64,000 nucleotides of DNA, taken from positions 248,001-312,000 of the forward strand of contig NZ_JAIQDG010000005.1 of the NCBI RefSeq assembly GCF_020037125.1, read 5' to 3'. A program made the position numbers and the translations under genes. The notes under the pieces are model-generated. The model saw nothing but the letters and a program-made list of their open reading frames with translations, ran no database searches and was not told the DNA's origin. Each line of letters begins with the position of its first letter. The first letter of the stretch is position 1. The stretch comes from Myxococcus sp. RHSTA-1-4. GTDB taxonomy: Bacteria; Myxococcota; Myxococcia; Myxococcales; Myxococcaceae. Positions 1 to 8,900 of this stretch are shown in pieces.

Positions 1-41
1 GACGGCTCGGTCATACGCCGGGGGTCCTTGATGTCTGTCAT
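1..41 (-). CDS. Partial CDS, 5' end only, unknown product
   Basis: An ATG at position 41 on the minus strand follows a good AGGGAGGA ribosome-binding site seven bases upstream. It opens a frame of 13 codons (MTDIKDPRRMTEP) that runs off the left edge. It is divergent from the gene starting at 108. Too little protein is visible to assign a family. Confidence 0.45.
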   Translation of the reverse strand, partial: MTDIKDPRRMTEP

Positions 42-107
42 GATGGGTTCCTCCCTTCGTGGAACATGGTCAGCCATGTGAGGATGGGGGCCGCACGGGA
101 GGCAGAC

Positions 108-494
108 ATGTCCACGAAGAAGGGAGCCCTCCACCGGCTCCTCGCCGGTACGGGACAGCTCGTGGGGAACGTCGTGGGCGGGGTGATGACGCTGGCCCTC
201 GTCCTCCGCCCCGACCGCGCGGGGAGCGAGCGGGCCCGGAAGAACGCGGACGTCCTCATCGCCGCCTGCCGGGCCTTCCAGGCGAAGCACGGCCGCCTCC
301 CCGAGACACTGGAGGAACTGGTCCCCGGCTTCCTGCCCGCGCTCCCACCCGCGAAGTTCGACGGGCCGCACTTCGGCTTCACCTACGACGTGAGCTCCGG
401 CTCGACACGCCACGTCCTGGGCTGGACCGAGGTGATGCCCTTCGGGCGCCCCTTCTACGTGTTCGAGGAGGACCGGTGGGGGTACCTGGATTGA
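108..494 (+). CDS. Hypothetical protein with a hydrophobic segment
   Basis: 128 residues. I chose ATG 108 because GGGAGG lies six bases upstream; an in-frame ATG at 66 would add 14 residues and has no such site. Residues about 15-32 are hydrophobic and glycine-rich (LVGNVVGGVMTLALVL), probably a single membrane segment or uncleaved signal. A soluble part follows with the phrase LPETLEELVPGFLP, a pattern often seen after the first helix of pseudopilin-like and related small myxobacterial envelope proteins. I do not recognise a defined family. No neighbour is clearly linked: the gene upstream is divergent and about 330 bases of apparently non-coding DNA follow. Confidence 0.6.
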   Translation: MSTKKGALHRLLAGTGQLVGNVVGGVMTLALVLRPDRAGSERARKNADVLIAACRAFQAKHGRLPETLEELVPGFLPALPPAKFDGPHFGFTYDVSSGSTRHVLGWTEVMPFGRPFYVFEEDRWGYLD

Positions 495-821
495 GGGGCC
501 CGACGGGCGCGCGGAGACGGGAACGACAGACAGCCAACGCCCGGCGCGAGTTCCACGACGTGGGAGCTCGCTCTCTCACCCATGCGCCTCGGCCTGCGAC
601 CCGAGCATGACGAGGTCCTCCACCCTACATCAGCGGGCGCGGCGCTCCAGTTTCTCGCCGACGATGGGCGGTCGTCGCGACCCCATCACGCAGCCGGATC
701 GAGCTCGGGCCTCGCTCCCTCAACCAGGGTGCGCGTCAACAACTGCAAAGGCCCGTGGAATCTGAAAGCGGCGGCACATCATTCGGGGAAACCTACTCGC
801 GCCTCGTTCCCGACGCTGAGG
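495..821. other. Gene-poor stretch
   Basis: No convincing gene. The one plus-strand frame with an ATG (582-839) has no ribosome-binding site, no recognisable motif and unbiased codon use. It ends inside the inverted repeat that follows. Confidence 0.5.
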
Positions 822-919
822 CTAACCCGCTTCAGGTAAGTCGGTGAACCGTGCTCGGAGGGAAGGAGGGTGACTCCTCCAAGGCACCTGCCTTAACTGA
901 CTATGCTGAAGCGGGTTAG
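822..919. repeat. 98-bp element bounded by a 14-bp perfect inverted repeat
   Basis: CTAACCCGCTTCAG at 822-835 is matched exactly by its reverse complement at 906-919. After a three-base mismatch the arms pair again over AGTC-N-GT, so the imperfect arms reach about 27 bases. The interior of roughly 70 bases has a small GGAG/CTCC hairpin and no gene. This looks like a MITE or the joined ends of a lost transposon. No target-site duplication is obvious. It abuts the 3' end of the Ig-like gene remnant. Confidence 0.4.
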
Positions 920-1346
920 AACCCATTGAGCGCGAAGAGGCGTTGGTTACGGGCCGAACCCGGCAAGGCTGGTAGCTGATGACCGAGACGACGTGGGCGA
1001 GGTCCGGCGTCGCTTTCCTCCTGGCTCGCGTGTTCTGCACATTCGCCGGTCGCCGCGCTGAACCGGGTCCCGGCGGGCACCAGCGCGAGCGACAGGGTGA
1101 CCTCGTCGCCGTCGGGATCGTCGGCGCCAACAAGAATCCACCGCTTCGCCCTCGTGCCCGACGAGCCGCCCGCTCGGGATGCCGGGCCGGAAAACCGGAG
1201 GATCGACCGGACGCACGAGGAGGGAGACTGTCCGAAACGGAATCGAAAACTACCACCCGGACGTGGAAGAGGAAGGTGGCGGTGCCGTTCCGGTTCAGCT
1301 CGGGCACGTAGGTGCGGTGCGCGCCGGAGCCCGAAAGCGTGACGTG
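914..1346 (-). pseudogene. Remnant of an Ig/cadherin-like repeat protein
   Basis: Read on the minus strand, one frame gives DPDGDEVTLSLALVPAGTRF followed by SAATGE, the signature of putative-Ig/cadherin-like domains of large adhesins. Upstream, in another frame, lies HVTLSGSGAHRTYVPELNRN followed by GTATF, which is the same kind of domain. The two pieces are in different frames and no start codon or signal sequence is present, so a frameshift separates them. The frame ends in a TAA that lies inside the neighbouring inverted repeat, as if that element or a deletion had cut the gene. The remaining fragment is probably not functional. Confidence 0.45.
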
Positions 1347-1373
1347 GGCGGGTGGCCGTTAGATGCGAAATCC

Positions 1374-3389
1374 CTAGGTCGACCGGCGCTCGCCGATGCG
1401 CCACTTGAGAACGGGCGACGCCTCGCCGCCGGATTCGATCTGCTCCAGGAAGAACGATTCGAACTTGCTCCCCGCGGCGTCGAAGATGACGAGGTTCCTC
1501 CGGGCCCGCGTGATGCCGGTGTAGACGATCTCGGGCGAGTCGTCGGGCATCAGGATGCAGAACACCGTCTCGGCCTCGTGGCCCTTGAAGCTGTGCGTCG
1601 TGGAGAGCTTCAGGACTCCGGAGTTCTGGAAGAAGAAGACCTTCTTGCGTCTGCGGATGCCCTTCAGGATCGCGCAGGCGTCGTCGAACTCCTTGCGGTC
1701 CTCGGGCGCCACCTGCGACCCCTCGCACTGCCTGGCCATCTCGAAGAACTTGCGCCGAGGAGTGCTCTCGCCATGGCTCGCTTCATCGAGCTCGAGACCA
1801 TCCTCGAACGAGATCTTGGTCTTCTCGGTCTTCGTGAGCTCCTCATTGAGCGGGAAGAGAGCGTCGACCCTCGAGGCGATGATCGCCACGTCGTTCGGGT
1901 GAAGCTCGTGCACGCGAATGTACTCGCGAATCTTGCTCAGCACCGAGGATGCGTCGTAGCTCGAGCCGTAGCGCTGGTAGGTCAGGAGGTCGAAGATCAG
2001 GCTCGCCTGCTCCTCACGGACGTCGTAAATCTCGGAGTCGACGTCTTTCGGTGCCAGGTACCGTTCGTGAAAGCCCTTCAGGAGCTTGACGAGGCGCGCG
2101 TCCTGACCGGAGCGGTAGGACCGGGTCAGCTTCTGCCAGCGCCCGAAGCCCCGGAGGGCGGACTGCTCCTTCCGGTCGTAGATGTTCTGACTCCGGTCCC
2201 CGAAGAGCGTCAGCTCGCCGTCGGCGGCCAGGAACCTGTCCTTGACGAACTGGATCCAGTCCAGCTCGTAGTCCTGCGTCTCGTCGATCAGGATGGTCTT
2301 GAACTTCGGCACGGCATCGCCATGGATCAAGGCGGATAGGACGCCGAGCGTCGGGGCGTCCAGCGTTTCGAAGTTCGGCCTCGAGTCATCGTGGATGCCA
2401 AGCTCGTCCAGCGTGGACGAGATGAGCCCATGCAGATGCGTGATCCGGTAGTGGGTGTCGGCGCCGTGCTTCAGCTGCCGGCCGATCGCGTCCCGGATGA
2501 AGTGGCCGAGCGTGATGTTGAAATACAGGATGAGGACGTGATCGCGATGCCGCTCGTATGCGTTGATGGCACGCTGCGCGAGGATGGTCGTCTTGCCGCA
2601 GCCGGCGACGCCCCTGATCTTCGAGAGCCCGGGCTTGCTGGCCGTCAGCGGACGCTGGTCCGCGTCGAAGACCACCGGGACACCCTGCCGCACGACGAAG
2701 GTGGGCGGGGCCAGTCGGCGCTTGAAGTCGGCGTAGATCTCGTCCGTGAAGAGGTCGTCCTTCTTCATCAGGGAGACCTTCCGGACGTCCCGCTCGAGCG
2801 AATCGCGCGCCCACGACATGCCCTCGTCGCGTGAGAGCTGGCCTCGCTTGTCCTGGAGGTAGCCGAGCTTCTTCTCGTAGGAACCGTGGTCGGTGATCGA
2901 TCCGTTCTTCTTCCTCCGGTTCAGCTCGTCGATCTCGCCTGCCAGCTCCGTCCGGGCCGGCGCGTAGAACCGCTCCAGTCGCTTCCGGTCGACGTGGAAG
3001 TAGACGAAGGGCCGGACGACCCGGAAGAAGTTCCGGTCGGTGAGGTCGTGGAGGCCGAGCACCGGCAGGTGAAGATCGAACAGGCGCTTCTTGTAGCGAA
3101 ACACCTGCTTATGAGGCGAGAGCAGCGGCGCCTCGTCGCAGCTCCACTTGTTGTGGGCGTCGACGCGGTAGCTCTCCAGGTTCCAGTCCTTCACCTCGAT
3201 GATAGCGGCGCCGCATCCCTTCTTGAGGACGATGACGTCGGGCCGATCGCCGTCCAGGAACGGGTTGAAGAAGACCTCGTGGTGGTCGTCGAGGACCTGG
3301 CTGAGAACCGTGACCAGATGCAACTCGCCCGGCGTCGGCGGTGTGGTCAGCCTGCGGATGTTCTCGAGCGGAGGAAACAGGATGGCCAT
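1374..3389 (-). CDS. NERD nuclease-domain UvrD-like SF1 helicase
   Basis: 671 residues, starting at ATG 3389 with AAGGAAGG just upstream; the frame stays open further but upstream codons look non-coding. Residues about 20-140 form a NERD-type nuclease-related domain: RPDVIVLKKG then AIIEVKDWNL gives the D...ExK core. From about residue 260 comes a UvrD-like helicase: Walker A GVAGCGKTT (260-268), Walker B ILIDETQDYE, motif V STTHSFKGHEAET and motif VI YTGITRARR. NERD-helicase proteins act on DNA and some belong to phage-defence systems, but a housekeeping repair role is equally possible. It is the last and only apparently intact gene of a three-gene run on this strand; the two genes upstream are both broken. 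Confidence 0.88.
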   Translation of the reverse strand: MAILFPPLENIRRLTTPPTPGELHLVTVLSQVLDDHHEVFFNPFLDGDRPDVIVLKKGCGAAIIEVKDWNLESYRVDAHNKWSCDEAPLLSPHKQVFRYKKRLFDLHLPVLGLHDLTDRNFFRVVRPFVYFHVDRKRLERFYAPARTELAGEIDELNRRKKNGSITDHGSYEKKLGYLQDKRGQLSRDEGMSWARDSLERDVRKVSLMKKDDLFTDEIYADFKRRLAPPTFVVRQGVPVVFDADQRPLTASKPGLSKIRGVAGCGKTTILAQRAINAYERHRDHVLILYFNITLGHFIRDAIGRQLKHGADTHYRITHLHGLISSTLDELGIHDDSRPNFETLDAPTLGVLSALIHGDAVPKFKTILIDETQDYELDWIQFVKDRFLAADGELTLFGDRSQNIYDRKEQSALRGFGRWQKLTRSYRSGQDARLVKLLKGFHERYLAPKDVDSEIYDVREEQASLIFDLLTYQRYGSSYDASSVLSKIREYIRVHELHPNDVAIIASRVDALFPLNEELTKTEKTKISFEDGLELDEASHGESTPRRKFFEMARQCEGSQVAPEDRKEFDDACAILKGIRRRKKVFFFQNSGVLKLSTTHSFKGHEAETVFCILMPDDSPEIVYTGITRARRNLVIFDAAGSKFESFFLEQIESGGEASPVLKWRIGERRST

Positions 3390-3450
3390 CACGGACCTTC
3401 CTTGGGCGAGTGGTGGGTCGGGCCTCGTGGCCCGGAGCGTATCATCGGGC

Positions 3451-3742
3451 TCAGTGTCTCCAGCACGTGGTGATGATCGTGTCGTCCGAGGCGACGACGA
3501 TGTAGGTGTCACGAAAGCGATCGAATCGCTTCGCCTCGGTCCCGACGTAGGCGCAGAACTTCCGTCAGCTGCGCTTCGAGAAGAAGTACCAGGTCGCACC
3601 GCCGCCCGCGTCCCGGTGGTCGCCCCACGCCAGCAGCGCGTCGACGATGAACCCCAGGGATTGCTCGCTGCTGTGCGCGGACAGCGGCGTGCCTGGAGAA
3701 ACCGGACGCCAGTCGGCTCGGGGGCGTGGGTTCGTTACGCAT
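3451..3742 (-). pseudogene. Disrupted small protein gene (frameshift plus TGA)
   Basis: An ATG at 3742 overlaps the TAA of the upstream gene (ATGCGTAA), a coupled arrangement, and starts MRNEPTPPSR. Near 3690 the coding sense appears to move to another frame, reading TPLSAHSSEQSLGFIVDALL then WYFFSKRS. That frame meets TGA at 3565-3567 and continues after it, in the same frame, as RKFCAYVGTEAKRFDRFRDT then YIVVASDDTIITT to a final stop at 3451. The protein-like quality on both sides of the stop suggests one gene of about 95 codons with two lesions. The family is unknown; the C-terminal part is reminiscent of small RNase-like or toxin-like proteins, which is only an impression. Confidence 0.45.
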
Positions 3743-4682
3743 CGCCGGACTCCGTCTTGTGAGAAGGCGACTTCACGAGTTCGCTCATCCGGACGGCGCG
3801 AAGGTAGGGGTTGGGCCTCGCCTCCTCCTCCGCCCGGACGGCGGCCACCCGGTCCCGGAGCCACGAGAGGCGCTGCTCGGCATGGTCGGTGCCCACGAGG
3901 TCGGCTGGCACCTCGTGGAGGCCGATTCTTCCGCTCTGCAGAGCCGCGGCCACGTCCTCGTCGCCGCACGCGGCCTCAAGCGCGATCTCGGGACACACGG
4001 AGTAGGAGAACCCGAATTCGTGCCACTCGTCGAAGCCGCCCTCCTCGCCGGCCTCCGCGAACCACTCCTTCACGTGGTGCTCGAACGGGTTCCACTGGCC
4101 GAAGGGGTCGACGTGCTTCTGGAAGTGCGGAGGCTGAACGCCGGGATCGTCCATCCACCGGCCGAAGACGTCCTTGGCCTGGATGGACCTCTCCTCGTCC
4201 ACCGCAAAGGCGGCGAACGCATCGGTGTAGCTTTCCGGAAGCGTCCCGGTCTCCGCATGGGCGGCGCGGAGGGCTGCGAGTTTCCTGGCGCGCCGTCGAA
4301 GGCTGTCCTCCGCGACCATCGTGAAGAGCAGGGGAGCCAGTTCCACGATCGTGGTCTGCTTCACGCGGTACCGATCTACGACGAGCGAGAAGGCGTTTCG
4401 AAAGCGGTTGTCCAGCCGGAACGAGACCTGGGACCGCGCCCGGGGGTCACGGGGGGGGCTGGTGGCTCCCGGCTCCGCCTCGGAGGTCAGCTCCGCATCC
4501 TCGATGCCGAGTGCGGGCGCAAGGCAGCGGAGCGTCTCGGCCTAGACTTGCTTCATGGAAGTCGACCTCTCGATTCGGTGAATCGTGGCCTTGTCGACGG
4601 CGGACTTCTCCGCCAGGTCGACCAAGCTGAGGTGCTTCTTCTGCCGCCAGTATTTCAGTCGCAACGGGTTGATCTTGGGCAT
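3735..4682 (-). pseudogene. XRE-family regulator with C-terminal extension, interrupted by TAG
   Basis: ATG 4682 is preceded by AAAGGAG and begins a helix-turn-helix domain of the XRE type (LRLKYWRQKKHLSLVDLAEK then SAVDKATIHRIERS). Codon 47, at 4542-4544, is TAG. Directly after it the same frame continues with protein-like sequence (AETLRCLAPALGIEDAEL) and stays open for another 268 codons to TAA at 3735. The full frame would be 315 residues: HTH, a linker, and an acidic C-terminal region of unknown family (EWHEFGFSYSVCPEIALEAA). The simplest reading is one nonsense mutation (for example CAG or CGG to TAG) in a regulator that sat upstream of the small protein and NERD helicase. The C-terminal part may still be translated from an internal ATG (4364). 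Confidence 0.6.
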
Positions 4683-4772
4683 GTGCCGCTCCTTTGTGTT
4701 AGTCTATTATTCTACATTGACGTTAATGCGCGGAGCCAATGGCTGCTGAGGCCCCGGCTCGCGGGAGCAGGC

Positions 4773-5402
4773 ATGAGAAGACCGTGGGTTGCTGCCCTCG
4801 TGGTGGGTTGGCTCGTGTCGTGCGCCAGCAACCCGATTGGTCCTGTCGAGGGCACGGACTATGGGTTCAGAGAAGGCTTCGTCTGGGTACGGGGACCCTG
4901 GGAAGCGATCACCCCGTCAACGGACGTGGACGTGGTGATCGACCAACTCTGCCCCGCCGTCATGCGGCTTCCTCGCGCCCAGGGCCGAGAGTACGGGCAG
5001 GAGTATTGCGGTGCCATCTACTCCCTGGGTAACGGCGCCTACCACGCCAGCATTCCCTCCACGCTGGGCCCCCTGCTCAAAGCCATCCCGGAGCGGCAGA
5101 AACGCTGCAAGCCGCCGCGCTACGTGGACGACCCGAGAGGAAGAACCGTCGTGCTCGCGGACTACCACAGCCACCCGTGGGCCGACTCGCGCATGTCCCC
5201 GGAGGACCGGTTGGAGGCCCGGCAGCGTTTCAGCATCCGCATCCAGTTCGACACGAAGTGCCGGGTGATGAAGCTGGTTCCCTACGTCGGCGAGATGCGC
5301 CCCGGGGAGTTGTACGAGCGGCGCGACCAGCGCTGGGCGCTAATCGGCATCATCAAGCCCGAGCATAAAGCGGACGGCATCATCACCGAAGTCAGCGAAT
5401 AG
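4773..5402 (+). CDS. Lipoprotein with a JAMM/MPN-type metal-binding motif
   Basis: 209 residues. The N-terminus MRRPWVAALVVGWLVSCASN is a lipoprotein signal with lipobox LVSC, which fixes the start at ATG 4773. Residues 132-145 read HSHPWADSRMSPED, which fits the JAMM consensus (His-x-His, seven residues, Ser, two residues, Asp) of zinc isopeptidases such as JAB/MPN+ proteins. JAMM enzymes cut isopeptide or peptide bonds in the cytoplasm, so an exported lipoprotein with the motif is unusual; a peptidoglycan or envelope substrate is a guess. It lies 14 bases upstream of another lipoprotein gene, likely one operon. Short alternative: the motif is fortuitous and the fold different. Confidence 0.7.
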   Translation: MRRPWVAALVVGWLVSCASNPIGPVEGTDYGFREGFVWVRGPWEAITPSTDVDVVIDQLCPAVMRLPRAQGREYGQEYCGAIYSLGNGAYHASIPSTLGPLLKAIPERQKRCKPPRYVDDPRGRTVVLADYHSHPWADSRMSPEDRLEARQRFSIRIQFDTKCRVMKLVPYVGEMRPGELYERRDQRWALIGIIKPEHKADGIITEVSE

Positions 5403-5416
5403 CCCCTGGAGACACC

Positions 5417-5836
5417 ATGACGCGCGGACTTCTCCTACCCCTGTGCCTGCTGCTTCCAGCGTGTGCCCTGTTCCAGCGTTCCTCCCGTCCGCCCCACGCC
5501 CCTCCCGAGGAGGCGGCGCGCGTGCAGTTCCCCCTGGACCTGCCGGCGGAGACCCGGACCACCCTGCCCGGCGGGCTGGTGACGGCCATGCAGCTCGCCC
5601 TGGACGACTTCATGCCGTTGGACGTGAAGCCCCACAAGGGCGCCACCGAGGAGGAAATCTGCCTCTACCAGCGCGAGTCCTATGACGTGGTGGCGTCCCC
5701 CGGCCCCGAGGGCATCACCTTCGTTCGAGTCACGCTGCGGCCCAACGTCTGCGAGAAGTACGACCCCATCATGGACATGGGAGCGACGTACGCCGTGGAC
5801 GTGGCCGGACGGCGCATCCTCGCGGTGCAGCACTGA
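5417..5836 (+). CDS. Small lipoprotein, unknown function
   Basis: 139 residues. The signal MTRGLLLPLCLLLPACALF carries lipobox LLPAC. The mature part has no domain that I recognise; it contains two further cysteines (ICLYQRE and NVCEKYDP) that could form a disulfide. The 14-base gap after the JAMM-motif lipoprotein suggests co-transcription and perhaps a shared role at the envelope. Confidence 0.75.
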   Translation: MTRGLLLPLCLLLPACALFQRSSRPPHAPPEEAARVQFPLDLPAETRTTLPGGLVTAMQLALDDFMPLDVKPHKGATEEEICLYQRESYDVVASPGPEGITFVRVTLRPNVCEKYDPIMDMGATYAVDVAGRRILAVQH

Positions 5837-5910
5837 CCGCCGGGTTCCATTCCACCCGGACCGGGCGGCCATGAGCAGGCGCGGAGGCGTTTGGGCTAAC
5901 GTCCTCCGCC

Positions 5911-8900
5911 ATGCACCTCCCGCGCCTGTCCACCGCCTTGCTGCTGACGTGCCTCGCCGTCGCCGGCTGCAACCGCGACTCCGGCTCGAAGTCCACCCCA
6001 CCCACGACGCCCGAGACTCCCGCCCGGGCCTCACTGTCCCCCGAGTTCGAGAAGGCCGGACTCGTGGCGCCGAAGACGGCGCCGGGCCAGCCCGACCCCG
6101 GAGAGGTGGACCTCGCGGAGCTGCGTGACTCCGTCGCCGACCCCGTGGTCCTCAGCGAGGCGCAGATCGCCGAGCTGAGCCGCACCAGGCTCGCCCAGCG
6201 GCCGCCCGGGGACGGTGACCGGGATGAGGGCGCCGTCCAGGAGGAGGTGGAGTACGACGACGGCCACCGGCCCAGGCCCGCGATGGCCCCCATGCCCACG
6301 GGCACGCCTCCGCCTCCACCTCCCAGTCCCGCCGAGGACGGTATCGAGAGCGGTGTCCAAGGGGGAGTCGTCGGCGGCGTCGTCGGTGGCGTCTTGGGCG
6401 AAAGGATTGGCGGAGAGATGGCCCAGCGGCCTGGGTCCGGAGGCGCGCGCGCGGAAGCCGAGGCGATGCGGGAGCGGGCCGTGGCGATGGAGCGGAGGGA
6501 CAGCCCCCGGACGCTCGAACAGAAGCGCATGAACGTCATCCAGATCATCAAGGGTGGCGGGGGCGCGGCGGAGCCGGCCTCGGGCAAGCCGGAGCCCGCC
6601 GAGGACCTCCCCACCCCGGTGCTGCCCAAGGTGGAGGCCGCCCCCCGCGCGGCCAAGGTGCTCGTCATGGGCGAGGACGGCCGCTACACGCCCCTCAAGA
6701 CGCGCGCCGTCCGCGTGGTGACGTACATCCAGGGCTCCCGCGCCCGCACCGTGGTGGACCACCTCTTCGAGAACGACACGAACCGCAACCTCGAAGGCAC
6801 CTTCTATTACCCGCTGCCCGGGGGCGCGGCCGTCGCCGGCTTCGCGCTCTACTCCGGCTCCGTGGCCGTCAACGCGCCCTCCCTCTTCCAGTCCACGGAG
6901 CTGCTGCCGCCGCTGGGCAATGAGTCGGCCCGGGCGGAGGAGCTGGGAGCCTCGGCCCCTCCGAGCCCGAAGGGCGCGAGGTACGCCTGGGGCGAGCGCC
7001 AGGAGGCCCGCGTCGTGGAGCAGAAGCGCGCCCGCGAGGTCTACGAGGAGATTGTCCGCAACAACGTGGACCCGGCCCTGCTGGAGTGGGCCGGCGCCTC
7101 CACCTTCAGCGCCCGCGTCTTCCCCCTGCCGCCCAGGTCTCTCAAGCGCGTGGTCATCGCCTATGAGCAGACGCTCCTCTTCGACGGCGAGCGCCTGCGC
7201 TACACGTGGCCGCTCCCGGCTGGCGCCGGCAAGGACCTCCAGGTGTCCGCGCGCCTGCATGTGGACCCGCGCCACGCGGGCGAGGTGAAGGTGCAGCCCG
7301 AGCCCGCCGCCGCGCCTCGCACGCTGGGCCCGTGGCGCGCGTATGACTTCCCGAAGCTGCAAGGGGACGGCGCGCTCGCGGCGGCGCTCACCCCGAAGCA
7401 CGCGGAGGCGGACGTGCTGGTGGGACGTGATGCGGCGGGCCTGCAGGGCCAGGCCTTCCACGCCCGCGTGCGGCTGCCGGCCCGGCTCACCTCGGAGGCC
7501 GAGGGCCCCGCCACCGGACGCGCCGTGCTGGTGGTGGACACCTCGCTGTCCATCGAGGACGGCAATGCCTGGGCGCTCCAGGCCGCCACCCTGCGCGCCC
7601 TGCTGGAGAAGGACTCCACGCTGAAGGAGTACGCGGTGCTCCTCTTCGACGTGCGCCCGCGCTGGCTGCACGGGACGGGCTGGCGCCCCAATGACGCCGG
7701 CCACCGGAAGGAGACCTTCGCCGAGTTGGAGCGCGTCTTCCTCGAGGGCGCGTCCCACGTGGACGGCATGCTGGCCGAACTGGACCGGGCGGGCGGCGAG
7801 TGGCTCCAACCCGCGAAGCCCGGCGAGCGCGTGACGGCCTTCCTCCTGTCCGACGGCAACGCCACCTGGGGGCAGAGCACGGTGGAGTCGCTCGTCTCGC
7901 GCCACCCCAGCGCGGAGGCGCTCCGCTGGGTGACGTACCGCTTCGGCGAGGCCGCGGTGAACACGGACCTGTTCGACGCGCTGGCCCGGGCCAGCCGGGG
8001 CCGGGTGGTGAGCGTGCTGTCCGGCTCGGAGGTGGACGCGGCGGCCCGGGCCCACCGCGCCGCGCCCGTGGTGCTGGAGCGCGTGGAGGTGAAGGGCGCC
8101 GCCGTGAAGGACCTGGTCGTCGCGGGACGGCCCCACCTCGTCTTCCCGGGCCAGGAGCTGCAGGTGGCGGGACGGCTCCCCGAGGATGGCGCCGCGGAGC
8201 TGGAGGTGGTGACTCGCGCCAATGGCGAGGAGCGCCTCCTGCGCGTGCCGCTGCCCCGCGACGAGGACAGCCCCTTCGCCCCCCGGGCGTGGGCGGAGCT
8301 GTTCGTCGCGAGGCTGGTGGCCCTGGACGACGAGCGGCTGGACCGGATGGTGGTGGCGCTCAGCCAGCACTACCGGCTGGCCAACGCGCGGGCGTCCATG
8401 CTCGTGCTGGAGTCCGAGGCCGACTACCAGCGCTACTCCATCAACGACGAGCGCGTGGAGCTGACCGACCTGGAGGCGCTGCGCCGGCGCGAGGAGGACC
8501 AGCGCCGCGACCGGCTCCAGGGCATCGCGCTGGATGAGGTGCCGGCGTCCGGCCAGGCCGTGGTGAAGGGGCTGGGCGCGCACCGGGCCGCGCTGTCCGC
8601 CCTGCTCGAGCGCCAGCCGCTGCGCGACGACCCCTACGCCGGTGGCGACGCGCGGCTCCAGGCGGAGCAGACGTACCGCCAGGCCCGCCGCGCCAACAAG
8701 GACGACGTCATGGTGTACGAGGCCGTGGCCCGCAGGCGCGCCTTCGCCGGGGACACCTGGGGCGCGCTGCGGGCGCTGTCCTCGCCCGTGGAGCTGCGCC
8801 CGAAGGACGCGGAGGCGCTGCGGCTCGTGGGCTACGGACTGCTGGCCATGGGGCAGTACCCCGCGGCGGCGGAGCTGTTCGAGCACGTGCGGCTGAACCG

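Noticed and set aside
582-839. A short plus-strand gene
   Set aside because: No ribosome-binding site, no recognisable residues, and it ends within the inverted repeat.
3565-3567. In-frame TGA as a selenocysteine codon
   Set aside because: No SECIS-like hairpin was noticed downstream, and the upstream frameshift makes a decayed gene more likely.
4542-4544. In-frame TAG read as pyrrolysine
   Set aside because: No pyrrolysine genes are known from myxobacteria, and the adjacent gene is also disrupted; a nonsense mutation is simpler.
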